A DNA stretch of 64,000 nucleotides, taken from positions 2,612,001 through 2,676,000 of the forward strand of contig NZ_CP048409.1 in NCBI RefSeq assembly GCF_010448835.1, given 5' to 3'. Below, piece by piece: positions 27,081-35,942 of the stretch; position 1 is the stretch's first letter, and each line of letters starts with the position of its first letter. The notes below the pieces were generated by a model that saw nothing but the letters and a program-made list of their open reading frames with translations, ran no database searches and was not told the origin of the DNA. The DNA is from Draconibacterium halophilum. GTDB lineage: Bacteria; Bacteroidota; Bacteroidia; Bacteroidales; Prolixibacteraceae. Made by a program: the position numbers and the translations under genes.

Positions 27081-28766
27081 TTAGCTTTTTACCAACCACA
27101 AACACTGGTAAGGCTTTAGTTTACCTGAGTCAACTGTTGAATCTGAAATCAGATCAAACTTAAATCCATCAGGGATTTGGACTTCCTTTACTTCGTGGCA
27201 GAGATTAATAATCACCAGAATGTTTTGATTCCCGGCCGATCTTTTAAGAACAAACAAATCCGTTCCAAAATCCAGTATTTCCTGGCCGGCATTAGGATGA
27301 AAAGCAGCTTGTTCTTTCCGAATTTTTATCAGATGTTGTAAAGATTGAAATACCTTCTTTTGTGGCGTATCACTGTTTAGCACTTTTTGCAATTCATCGA
27401 CTTGCCATTTACGGCGATTTATAGTACGGTTGTGCTTCGTCTTCTCAACGCCCTCGTAGTAATTTGGTGTTGCTGTTAGACTGTGAATATAAAATGCAGG
27501 AACGCCTGCCAAACTCATCATACATATCTGCGAAGCCAGAAATCTGTCCGTCTGAAACTGATCTTCGCCTTTGTGTGTGCCTTTAAGTGCATCAAAATAG
27601 GTAATATTCAGTTCGTAGGGGCTTTGGCTGCCATCAGGATTGGATTTGTAGTTTACCATGCCGCCAAAACCTTTCATATTTTCCACCAAAGTGTTTTTCT
27701 CGTCTTCAGGTAAAAGTCCTTCTAACGGACGAACGCCTATTCCATCGTGCGAAGATGTAAAATTGAAAAATGTTTTATCTCCATCGAGTTGAGGTAAGCT
27801 TTTTGCCCAGGTTGTCAAATAACTCGAATTACCTGTATGTAATGCATGCAGTAGCAGGGGAGGAAGGCTGAATTGATAAACCATATGTGCTTCGTCGCCT
27901 TCGCCAAAATAGCTCAGATTTTCCTTATTTGGTACATTGGTTTCGGTAAGAATAATAGTATTCGGATTGATAAATTCGGCAACATCGCGCATCAGTTTTA
28001 CCACTTCGTGTGTTTCCGGTAAGTGTAAACAGGTTGTTCCAACTACTTTCCACAAAAACGCTATCGCATCAAGGCGAATAATTCGTGCGCCTTTGTCGAT
28101 ATAACCAAGCAGGATGTCCATCATTTCAACCAACAGATCGGGGTTGGAAAAATTCAGATCTACCTGATCGGCACTAAAAGTTGTCCAAACATGTTTGGTG
28201 CCATTTGCGGTTTCGTACGGCGTTAAAAGTGGTGTATTACGCGGACGAGTTACCTGTGAAAGATCTGTTTCCGGATCTTCAGTAATAAAATAATCTTTAC
28301 CCTTTCCGTGCTGCTTTAAAAAGTTTTTAAACCACTGGCTTTTGCTCGATGCATGATTAATCACCAAATCGGCCATCAGGTCGTAATCTTTTGTCAGATC
28401 TTCAATGTCGCACCAGTCGCCCAGTTCGGGATTCACCTTTCTGAAATCGATCACCGAAAAACCATCGTCGCTGCTGTATGGGAAAAAAGGTAAAATATGT
28501 ACGACGGTTAGCTGTTCATTCAAATTTTCATTTAAGAATGAGCGTAGTGTTTGTAGCGGAGCTTCATCATCCGTTTTTATACTATCGCCATATGTTATCA
28601 AAACCACATCATCTTCATTCCATTTCTGGCCTTTCGAAGAGTTAATTCCGTAGGATGAAATTACGTTTATAAGGTCGGTAAGAATTGCTTCATCGTACTT
28701 TTCTTTGTAGATAAACTTTAGCCGGCTTTCAATATTTTTGATGAAAGAAGTATCGGGATTAATCAT
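27081..28766 (-). CDS. GH13 subfamily 18 sugar phosphorylase, probable glucosylglycerate phosphorylase
   Basis: This 561-residue alpha-amylase-family protein lacks a signal peptide. It has the sucrose-phosphorylase-type motifs: HILPFFPYSSDDGFSV, DLVINHAS, the nucleophile in RLDAIAF (D233), the acid/base in LTETNVP (E275) and TSSHDGIG (D341). Its length matches glucosylglycerate phosphorylase (about 560) better than sucrose phosphorylase (about 500). Such enzymes split a glucoside with phosphate to glucose 1-phosphate. The neighbouring GpgS-like synthase 12 bp upstream supports glucosylglycerate as substrate. Sucrose or glucosylglycerol are alternatives. It is the last gene of the five-gene cluster, so it could recycle the solute that the cluster makes. 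Confidence 0.85.
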   Translation of the reverse strand: MINPDTSFIKNIESRLKFIYKEKYDEAILTDLINVISSYGINSSKGQKWNEDDVVLITYGDSIKTDDEAPLQTLRSFLNENLNEQLTVVHILPFFPYSSDDGFSVIDFRKVNPELGDWCDIEDLTKDYDLMADLVINHASSKSQWFKNFLKQHGKGKDYFITEDPETDLSQVTRPRNTPLLTPYETANGTKHVWTTFSADQVDLNFSNPDLLVEMMDILLGYIDKGARIIRLDAIAFLWKVVGTTCLHLPETHEVVKLMRDVAEFINPNTIILTETNVPNKENLSYFGEGDEAHMVYQFSLPPLLLHALHTGNSSYLTTWAKSLPQLDGDKTFFNFTSSHDGIGVRPLEGLLPEDEKNTLVENMKGFGGMVNYKSNPDGSQSPYELNITYFDALKGTHKGEDQFQTDRFLASQICMMSLAGVPAFYIHSLTATPNYYEGVEKTKHNRTINRRKWQVDELQKVLNSDTPQKKVFQSLQHLIKIRKEQAAFHPNAGQEILDFGTDLFVLKRSAGNQNILVIINLCHEVKEVQIPDGFKFDLISDSTVDSGKLKPYQCLWLVKS

Positions 28767-28778
28767 ATTTCTTCGATT

Positions 28779-29996
28779 TTAGATGATATTGTTATCTGCT
28801 TCTACGATCTCACGAAATTCTTCCAAAATTCCTGGAAAGGCACTTTGCACCCTTTTCCAGCTGGGCATTAATGGTACGTTGTCAGGATTATCAAGAAAGG
28901 AAATGCCCGATTGATAAACATTTTTCACAAACAGGTCGATTACTTCCTCTTCTTTATGAAAATCGTATGTTAGACCATTCATTGCGGCATCTGCTTTATA
29001 AAGTTCAACAAATTCAAGTGCTATGCGGTAATAAGTTGCTTTCAGCGTTCTGAAAAATGCCGGAGTTAGGGTAATACCATCAGAAGCCAGTTTGGCAAAA
29101 ATTGCCCTTGAAACATCGCGACTCATTTTTGATAATCCTTGCTCGGCATCCTCTATGGAAAGCGATTGGTGTTTATGGTCGTAGCGATCGGCAATTTCAA
29201 CCTGGCAAATTCGGTTAAAAGAGTTGTTGCGTTCCACCTCGTTTAAAATACCAATTTCAAGTCCCCAGTCATAAGGTATACGAATGGTTTTAATTACGTC
29301 GGCACGCATTGAAAACTCACCTGCAAGCGGGTAACGAAAGCTATCAAGATACTCCAGGTATGTGTGGTGTCCCAGCAGTTTTTTTAATGTACGTAGCAAC
29401 GGTGTAACCAAAAGTCGTACAGCCCGGCCATGCAGTTTCTCGTCATCGGTTCTGAAATAGTAACCTTTACAATATTTAAAATTGAACGATGGATCGGCAA
29501 CCGGGTAAATCAAACGTGCAAGCATTTCACGGTTATAGGTAATAATATCAGCATCGTGCAGCGCAATAGCTTCCGATCGGGCAGATGCAATCATATAACC
29601 AAAACAAAACCAAACGTTTCGTCCTTTCCCAGGAACGGTAGTAACGATGTTTTTCGACGCAAGCTTTTTCTTGAAATCCTGCATGCGTGGTCCGTCGTTC
29701 CATAAAACCCGGTGGTGTTGTGGTAGCTCTGCAAAAAATTCCAAAGCATTTTTATATTGATAATCGTCGGCACGATCCAGTCCAATTACAATCTCATCAA
29801 TGTATGGTATCCCTTTTAAAATAGATACAATGTCTTTCAGTGCCTGACGCGATAGTTCTGAATATAAAGAGGGTATAATTAATCCAATGGGTCTTTTTTT
29901 ACTAAATTTTTCCAATTTTTGTTCCAGCTCTTCATAAGGCCGGGCACGTAAATTATGCAGTGTTGCTACAAATCCATTCTGATAAAAATCTCCCAT
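28779..29996 (-). CDS. gpgS: GT81-type glycosyltransferase, probable glucosyl-3-phosphoglycerate synthase
   Basis: The 405-residue GT-A enzyme has GLIIPSLYSEL at the N-terminus, a GKGRNVWF loop for the nucleotide-sugar donor and the metal-binding DAD in ALHDADIITY. The acceptor-site segments YLDSFRYPLAGEFSM and DWGLEIGIL are also present. These match bacterial GpgS/MpgS enzymes, which join glucose (or mannose) from a nucleotide sugar to 3-phosphoglycerate as the first step to the osmolyte glucosylglycerate. No signal peptide. The GH13_18 gene follows after 12 bp. The choice between glucosyl and mannosyl donor cannot be settled by eye. Confidence 0.8.
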   Translation of the reverse strand: MGDFYQNGFVATLHNLRARPYEELEQKLEKFSKKRPIGLIIPSLYSELSRQALKDIVSILKGIPYIDEIVIGLDRADDYQYKNALEFFAELPQHHRVLWNDGPRMQDFKKKLASKNIVTTVPGKGRNVWFCFGYMIASARSEAIALHDADIITYNREMLARLIYPVADPSFNFKYCKGYYFRTDDEKLHGRAVRLLVTPLLRTLKKLLGHHTYLEYLDSFRYPLAGEFSMRADVIKTIRIPYDWGLEIGILNEVERNNSFNRICQVEIADRYDHKHQSLSIEDAEQGLSKMSRDVSRAIFAKLASDGITLTPAFFRTLKATYYRIALEFVELYKADAAMNGLTYDFHKEEEVIDLFVKNVYQSGISFLDNPDNVPLMPSWKRVQSAFPGILEEFREIVEADNNII

Positions 29997-30140
29997 TTTC
30001 TACTATTTTAATTGTCAAATAACTGATGTTTGTTGCTTTGCCGTCAGCAACCTTTTAAATATAAATAAAAAGTTGTTTTAAACGGTACTCATATATTTTG
30101 AATTGCTGAGTTTAACAACATTATTAACACACGTACTTTT

Positions 30141-31592
30141 TTACAATTCGCGCATATACATACTTTTTATTATTGGCTCGAGTTTTTCGGCAATAATTTT
30201 ATGATCGAGTTTTTCTTTTAGAACCTTAAGGTTATGCATTACAACCTTGTTTCGGTATGGAATATCGTTAAGTAAGCGGTAAGCCGAATCAACCAGTTCA
30301 TTTGTTACACCACCGCCATCGATTGCCGGAAGATCAAACCCGTATTGTTCAATTTCCTCCTTATACACTTCGTATTTATTGATTACCGCCGGCAATCCGT
30401 ACGACATCATTTCCAGTAGATTATTTCCAAAGCCTTCCACATCGCTAAAATAGGTTCCAATTCCGCCGTGGGCAGCTATTATCGAAGGAATTTCAGCAAA
30501 TTTGTAAAACTTTCTGTCCACAATAATATCGCGGTGCGAAAGGATGTTGTGCTCGCCAAATATCAGTACCACATTACTGTCGGGATTAGTTTTGCAAAGT
30601 TCGGTGTAATGCACGTAAAGATTATTCAGGTACTGGTTCTGTTCATCGCCCGAATGACCACTAACAATTACTGCAACACATTTATTTTCTTTGTTTTTGG
30701 TGAATTTCTTTTCCAGTTCAAAAGCCAGATCGATGGCTAACTCAATTTTCTTTCGCGGAACAACGCGGGTGTGTTGTAATAAAAGAACGGTATCGTCCAT
30801 GGTAAAACCACGGCTTTCAACTTGTTGTACAAGACCGATATCTTTCATGAAAGAGTCGTTGTAATTGTCTTGCACCGGACAAATTAATTCTTCTGTTTGC
30901 GGGTCTATTTCTTCCCAATCCCAAGGAATTTCGCAGGTATTTGGGACAACCGTTGTACGCAGTTTAAAGAATTTCTCCAGTTTGCTGGCGTTGAGCTGTT
31001 CAAAAAGCCTTTTTCCCAAATCGATTTGCTGCCTGTTAATAAATGCAATGGAGTTTACAAAAGTTACTCCTGGCAAGTATTTTAGGTATTTTTGAATCAC
31101 CTCGTTGGGATTCGAAAAAATATCGCGCTCGAAATACGAGTCGTGCCACCAAACCATTAATTTGGGCCAGATAATTCCTTCGGCACGCAACTCTTCAATG
31201 TAATAACCTAAACCTACTGCTGTAATAAAATTATACGGATGCGAGGTGTTGTGCGCAATAATAAGGTCGATATCGTTTTCGTCAACCCACTCCTGAATAA
31301 CTTCTTTTGCGTACAAAGCGTTTTCATGAATCAGCTCATCCAGCCCTTCTGTATCCGGATTATTGAAATTATTCAAAATGGTTTTGTGCGCTTCACTTTT
31401 ATGCCAGAATACATCGTTTGTTTGCGCATTAAATCGCGGCGAAGAGTGTGCAGCTAAAAAGAAAAAGTTACCAATGTTAATCCCCATATGTTCCGACATG
31501 GCTTCAACTGTTTGGTCGATAACAATGGAAACACCGTCGTTTTTGCCAATTAAGGAATGAATAATTCCTACTCGTAATTCGTTTAACTTCAT
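30141..31592 (-). CDS. GT4-family glycosyltransferase (GT-B fold)
   Basis: A 483-residue protein with N-terminal Rossmann elements (VGIIHSLIGKNDGVSIV, LIIAHNTSHP) and a C-terminal donor domain. The donor domain includes LLQHTRVVPRKKIELAI and the GT4 EX7E-like motif EGFGNNLLEMMSYGLPAVI. It has no membrane segment. It uses a nucleotide sugar and retains anomeric configuration. Located between the HAD hydrolase (86 bp upstream) and the GpgS-like gene (144 bp downstream). It may add a second sugar such as mannose to glucosylglycerate or its phosphate, as in mannosylglucosylglycerate pathways; this is inference from context. Confidence 0.82.
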   Translation of the reverse strand: MKLNELRVGIIHSLIGKNDGVSIVIDQTVEAMSEHMGINIGNFFFLAAHSSPRFNAQTNDVFWHKSEAHKTILNNFNNPDTEGLDELIHENALYAKEVIQEWVDENDIDLIIAHNTSHPYNFITAVGLGYYIEELRAEGIIWPKLMVWWHDSYFERDIFSNPNEVIQKYLKYLPGVTFVNSIAFINRQQIDLGKRLFEQLNASKLEKFFKLRTTVVPNTCEIPWDWEEIDPQTEELICPVQDNYNDSFMKDIGLVQQVESRGFTMDDTVLLLQHTRVVPRKKIELAIDLAFELEKKFTKNKENKCVAVIVSGHSGDEQNQYLNNLYVHYTELCKTNPDSNVVLIFGEHNILSHRDIIVDRKFYKFAEIPSIIAAHGGIGTYFSDVEGFGNNLLEMMSYGLPAVINKYEVYKEEIEQYGFDLPAIDGGGVTNELVDSAYRLLNDIPYRNKVVMHNLKVLKEKLDHKIIAEKLEPIIKSMYMREL

Positions 31593-31678
31593 TCGTTTGT
31601 ATTTTAATATTCAGCGGTAACTCATGTAACTCGCATAATCTTGTTCCTGTTTATAAAGAAACTTTTTTCATGCTCGTT

Positions 31679-32596
31679 TCATCCTATAATTTTCGCAAGT
31701 TGTTTTAAATCGTTGATAATAAAATCTGGGAACATCCCTTTTACCCGTTGGTCGTCTTCGCGTAAGCGCAGGGAGCGTTCGTCGCCGGCAAAAAGTACTG
31801 TTCGCACTCCTGCTTTTGTGGCTGTGTAAACGTCTTTCAGCATATCGTTGCCTACAAAAATGGTTTCTGATGGTTCAATATTATACTTGTTACTGAGCAC
31901 AGGAATAATCTTGTCAAACAAAGCAGTATCAGGTTTTGCCCGTAGTTCTTTGTACGAGAATACCGAAAGGTCTTCATCAAAAAGGGTAATATGTTGATCG
32001 GTTGAAAATTTACCTGTCAGAAAATAATTCATGATAATGGGCGTATAGAACTGTGCGTTGGAAACGATACCGATGGGTAGGCCCATATTCTTTATTTCAA
32101 GCAGCACTTCTTTCATTCCCGGCATGGGATAAACGCGGTTACTCAGCAGCTCGAAAACCATAATAATATCGGCCCACGATTCGCTACCGCTCAGTTTTAG
32201 TAGACCTTTGTTTTCAGCCGCTTCAAACATTCCCTGCCAAACCTCAAAAATATCGACATCGGGAAAAGGAATTCCTTTACTTTTTAGCGCTTCATGTTGC
32301 TTTTTAACTTGCTCCTGTAACTGCTCAAGCAAATGGCTACATGTTTCTTCTTTACAGTTTGACAGGTCGAATCCACCGGCTTCCATGGCAGCGCGCATGT
32401 TGTCTTTATTCAACGATGCCTGATCGATATCGCCTGACGAAGAAATAAGCAGCGTTCCGTAAATATCGAATATAACCGCTTTAATTTTTTCTTTCGAATC
32501 AGTTTTTAAGTTGGGGCAAAAAGTAGTAGGGACGGGTTGCAGTTTTTCTGAACTATCCAACCATTTTTTTATATCGTTTCTGAAGTTTAATTCCAT
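31679..32596 (-). CDS. HAD-superfamily hydrolase
   Basis: The 305-residue protein carries the HAD motifs. Motif I is FDIYGTL (D44, with Tyr46 in place of the usual second Asp), motif II is GIVSNAQ, motif III is a Lys in RAKPDTALF, and motif IV is FVGNDMLKDVYTA. A helical cap lies between motifs I and II. The DxYGT form of motif I is known in haloacid dehalogenases and some phosphatases. In this cluster it may dephosphorylate a sugar-phosphoglycerate intermediate, as GpgP/MpgP do (inference). Its start overlaps the end of the upstream glycosyltransferase gene by 44 bp, indicating translational coupling. The first ~35 residues are an extension before the HAD core. Confidence 0.85.
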   Translation of the reverse strand: MELNFRNDIKKWLDSSEKLQPVPTTFCPNLKTDSKEKIKAVIFDIYGTLLISSSGDIDQASLNKDNMRAAMEAGGFDLSNCKEETCSHLLEQLQEQVKKQHEALKSKGIPFPDVDIFEVWQGMFEAAENKGLLKLSGSESWADIIMVFELLSNRVYPMPGMKEVLLEIKNMGLPIGIVSNAQFYTPIIMNYFLTGKFSTDQHITLFDEDLSVFSYKELRAKPDTALFDKIIPVLSNKYNIEPSETIFVGNDMLKDVYTATKAGVRTVLFAGDERSLRLREDDQRVKGMFPDFIINDLKQLAKIIG

Positions 32597-33839
32597 ATCC
32601 TTGCAAAGAATAGTTGTTTTTGATAATTGTCTTGTTTTTTTCTGTAATATATGACTTTACGTCACTAAACAAAGTGTTTAGTATGGGGTTTTGTTCAAAT
32701 AGTTTGTGTTTTTCTATCTTTCCGCTAACAACTCCCTGAATGATCTCCATCTGCATTTTTAAGTTCAGATCTTTGAAATCAGTTTTAATTCCGGGAATAT
32801 TCAATTTATAATACAGCGTAGGGAAGCTAAAACCATCGTTTTTAAAATCGCGGGTAATAAAATCAATATCGCGGCCAACAACCGGTGTATCGAGTAACCA
32901 GGGTTCCAGGTATACCATTCCAAATCCTTCTTTGTAGCTTGTTGTGATGCAGAAGTCAGTTCCACGCAATAACTTTTCGAAGTTTACTTTTTTACCGGCT
33001 TCAAATACAATATCAATTTCATTATCGTTGCAGAACTTAATCCACTGGTTATACATTTCAATTTCAACCGGATTTTGTGGTGGTTGTGTTACCGCAAAAT
33101 TTGCACGGTGCCGGAACAGTATCGAGAGCAGAATAAACTCACCAATATTTTTTCGCTGAATTACCCGCACCGGGTAAGTTACCAATAGCTTGTTGGCATC
33201 AATATTTAACTCTTCGCAAATGGCTTTTTTTGCGTCTGTTTTTTCTGGTAGATCGCCCGATGCATTAAAAGTTACCGGATTGGGTAGCCACTCAATACGG
33301 TCGTCGGTTACTCCCAGCCCTTGCAATCGCTCAAAATCAAACGAATTCAACACTCCAAAATGGTAGTTGGGTAGCTTTGGATAAAGCACTTCGTTAATAT
33401 TTTGCGAAAAATTACCATAGATAATTTCTTCCAGAAATGCATAATTACTGGGGCGGTCTTCAGCAAAATCATGCGCATGGTTAAACACTTTAACGCCTTC
33501 TTTTGCCAGCAAATAAACGGCATAAGTTACAATAGGGTTTTTCCCCAGGTTGAGATTATGAAAATGCAAAACCGTGTCGGGAGTAATATAGTCCCGAATT
33601 TCGCTATGTATTTTGTGCAGCATTTCCATCGCCTCTTGGTCGGTGTATTTGCGGCGCTCGAGATAGTCCAGTTCCGGAATAATATGAAGCTCCGCATTTG
33701 GCGATGTTATTTTTCCGGCATCGGGGCAGGCGCCCACCAATACTTTTATTTCTTCGCCTTCAAGGCTGTCTATCTGCGATTGGATTATCCGGGTAACACC
33801 ACCGGGATTTAAATGACTATGTATAATTACTACTGGCAT
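32553..33839 (-). CDS. GT4-family glycosyltransferase, first gene of the cluster
   Basis: The 428-residue GT-B enzyme has NPGGVTRIIQSQI at the N-terminus (acceptor side) and VTYPVRVIQRKNIGEFI plus EGFGMVYLEPWLLDTPVVG in the donor domain. The last is the GT4 EX7E-type motif. Cytosolic, no membrane anchor. It leads the minus-strand cluster and overlaps the HAD gene by 44 bp. It is distinct from the second GT4 of the cluster, so two different sugar transfers are likely besides the GpgS step. Substrates are not readable from the sequence. Confidence 0.82.
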   Translation of the reverse strand: MPVVIIHSHLNPGGVTRIIQSQIDSLEGEEIKVLVGACPDAGKITSPNAELHIIPELDYLERRKYTDQEAMEMLHKIHSEIRDYITPDTVLHFHNLNLGKNPIVTYAVYLLAKEGVKVFNHAHDFAEDRPSNYAFLEEIIYGNFSQNINEVLYPKLPNYHFGVLNSFDFERLQGLGVTDDRIEWLPNPVTFNASGDLPEKTDAKKAICEELNIDANKLLVTYPVRVIQRKNIGEFILLSILFRHRANFAVTQPPQNPVEIEMYNQWIKFCNDNEIDIVFEAGKKVNFEKLLRGTDFCITTSYKEGFGMVYLEPWLLDTPVVGRDIDFITRDFKNDGFSFPTLYYKLNIPGIKTDFKDLNLKMQMEIIQGVVSGKIEKHKLFEQNPILNTLFSDVKSYITEKNKTIIKNNYSLQGYGIKLQKRYKKMVG

Positions 33840-33930
33840 CTTGTAAGTTTATGGATAAAAATAGAAAATCGTTGCTAATTAATTTCTAAGAGTCTATTTT
33901 TATGAAAATATTAACTAAAACCTAAGACCT

Positions 33931-34806
33931 ATGAGAAAAGTTGCAACAGTATTGCTTTTAACCATCACTACGTTTGTTTATGCACAGGATTTATCATACC
34001 GCCTGGAAGAATTAACCGCTCCCGATTTTATTCAAGCCGTTGAAAAGAGTTCAAAAACCTGTATTATTCCTATTGGTGTAATGGAAAAGCACGGCCCTCA
34101 ATTGCCTTTGGGTACCGATTTGTACCTATCGCGAGAATATTCGCTTCGGGCCGCAGAACAGGAATATACAGTGGTTTTTCCGTGGTATTATTTTAGCCAG
34201 ATAAACGAAGCCCGTCATCAGCCAGGAACTATTTCATATTCGCCTGAACTGATTTGGCAAATGTTACAGGAAACACTGGATGAATTGCACCGCAATGGTT
34301 TTGAAAAGATCATAATTGTAAACGGTCATGGTGGCAACAATGCTTTCTTGAACTATTTTGGAATGGCGCAACTCTCCGAACCACGCGGTTATTCGTTGTA
34401 CTGGTTTCGTCCTGAAAGTGATCCAGAGGTGAAGAAAAAAGCAGAAGCCTTAACACGGCATGATCCGTTCGATGCTCATGCCGGAAATAGCGAAACTTCG
34501 GCGATGGCTGCAACAAAACCTGATGTGGTGCATGTTGACCGTGCAAAACAACAGACGGGAGTTAATCAGAATCGGATGAATAAACTAAAATATGTTTACA
34601 CCGGAATTTGGTGGTACGCCAGTTACCCAAATCATTATGGTGGCGAAGCCTGGGAGGCCAATGCAGAAGCTGGGGAGTTGCTTATAAATGAAAAGGTAGA
34701 ACAACTGGTAGAAATGATTAAACTGGTAAAAGCTGATACGGTGGTTCGTGAATTGCAGAATCAGTTTTTTAATGAAGCAGCTGATCCGTTGAAAACTAAA
34801 CAATAG
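33931..34806 (+). CDS. Exported creatininase-family amidohydrolase
   Basis: The 291-residue protein has a signal peptide ending at VYAQ (about residue 19) and the creatininase fold. The metal ligands are visible in VMEKHGPQLPLGTD (Glu, His, Asp), NGHGGNN and HAGNSETS (Glu). Family members hydrolyse cyclic amides such as creatinine, or formamide-type pterin intermediates. A secreted member is common in Bacteroidota but its substrate is unknown. Divergent from the glycosyltransferase cluster; a repetitive inverted-repeat element follows its stop codon. Confidence 0.85.
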   Translation: MRKVATVLLLTITTFVYAQDLSYRLEELTAPDFIQAVEKSSKTCIIPIGVMEKHGPQLPLGTDLYLSREYSLRAAEQEYTVVFPWYYFSQINEARHQPGTISYSPELIWQMLQETLDELHRNGFEKIIIVNGHGGNNAFLNYFGMAQLSEPRGYSLYWFRPESDPEVKKKAEALTRHDPFDAHAGNSETSAMAATKPDVVHVDRAKQQTGVNQNRMNKLKYVYTGIWWYASYPNHYGGEAWEANAEAGELLINEKVEQLVEMIKLVKADTVVRELQNQFFNEAADPLKTKQ

Positions 34807-34848
34807 TTTGAGTAATCAGCACTTTTTACAAATGTTACATTTCTGATT

Positions 34849-34929
34849 GTCATTCCGAACGTAGAGAGGAATCTGTTTCTGTTTAAGCGCTGCGGTAACA
34901 GATTTCTCCTCATCCTTTGTCGAAATGAC
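34849..34929. repeat. Imperfect inverted-repeat element
   Basis: GTCATTCCGAACG...GGAATCTGTT at 34849-34877 and AACAGATTTCTCC...TCGAAATGAC at 34897-34929 form an imperfect 81-bp palindrome in a gene-free stretch. It looks like the small dispersed elements common between Bacteroidota genes (family resemblance from memory, not searched). It could also fold as a terminator for the creatininase gene. Confidence 0.65.
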
Positions 34930-34978
34930 AAGGTAATCTTACATTGACTTCATCATGAATAATTTATGAGTGTAAGAA

Positions 34979-35185
34979 TTATTCCTCCACATATTCCAGC
35001 AAATCACCAGGCTGACAGTCCAGAGCCTCACAAATGGCTTCGAGCGTGCTAAAACGAACAGCTTTGGCTTTGCCAGTTTTAAGAATCGAAAGGTTGGCCA
35101 GTGTGATGTTTACTTTCTCTGACAGTTCGTTGAGCGACATTTTCCGCCGCGCCATCATTACATCAAGATTTACGATAATTGGCAT
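34979..35185 (-). CDS. XRE-family small helix-turn-helix regulator
   Basis: The 68-residue protein is a bare Cro/CI-type domain with MSLNELSEKVNITLANLSILKTGK and STLEAICEALDCQPGDLLEY. It resembles the YozG group that is normally encoded next to DUF2975 membrane proteins, and here follows one by 3 bp. The pair probably forms a membrane-linked regulatory unit in which the membrane protein controls the repressor (inference from recurrent pairing). Confidence 0.88.
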   Translation of the reverse strand: MPIIVNLDVMMARRKMSLNELSEKVNITLANLSILKTGKAKAVRFSTLEAICEALDCQPGDLLEYVEE

Positions 35186-35188
35186 AGC

Positions 35189-35725
35189 TTATACGGTTAA
35201 ATCATTTTCAGACTGTAACTCAACTCCACGCTTAAATATTTGCGAAATGATAAATACCAGGCCGGCCATAAACAAATAAGGACCATGATCCCATGAATCA
35301 TTTAATTCGCCGGCCTTTTCTCCAAGCCATGCAAAAAATCCTCCTGCAGAAATTGATAAAATCCAAATTGAAAAAAGAAGATAGCTGATTCGTTCTAATC
35401 TTTCGATAACTTCTTTGGTGAATGGATTAGACAATTGTATTCTTTTTAATAATCTTAATACCATAATCCAAATCGAGATATTTAATAGACTTCTTGATAT
35501 TACTAATACAATTATGAGTGTATAATATTCCGGATTTGTTTCTAATAAATTGAACCAATCTTGCATAAAAAACAAATCTGTAAGTGGTTTTCCTTGAGCA
35601 AGAAAGGCTAGACTCATAAACACAATACCTCCCATTTTAAGAAAATACCAGGTAATTGACAGGTACACCAAAAATTTCATTACAGCCAGCACTTGTTGGG
35701 TTCGGGTTAGTTCTTTGTTTTTCAT
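35189..35725 (-). CDS. DUF2975-family membrane protein
   Basis: The 178-residue protein has four hydrophobic segments (about 14-40, 68-90, 110-132, 148-166) and the loop RIQLSNPFTKEVIERLERIS, characteristic of DUF2975 proteins. It is co-transcribed with the XRE regulator 3 bp downstream. The molecular role of the family is not known to me. Confidence 0.82.
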   Translation of the reverse strand: MKNKELTRTQQVLAVMKFLVYLSITWYFLKMGGIVFMSLAFLAQGKPLTDLFFMQDWFNLLETNPEYYTLIIVLVISRSLLNISIWIMVLRLLKRIQLSNPFTKEVIERLERISYLLFSIWILSISAGGFFAWLGEKAGELNDSWDHGPYLFMAGLVFIISQIFKRGVELQSENDLTV

Positions 35726-35942
35726 TGTGAGCTATTTTATTTTTAAACGAAAATAAATAAAAAATTATTGAAAAACAATAAATAAAAGTCTTAAATCAAT
35801 AAATATTTGTTGATTGGTACTGTTTGGATGATAAATACACTATTATTAGTGTGTGTTATATTTCAATAGTTAGTAGCTCATACTTTCTTAATTCAGACAA
35901 ATTTATCTTTACTTTGCAGCCGGAAAAGAAAGAAGAAAAGTT

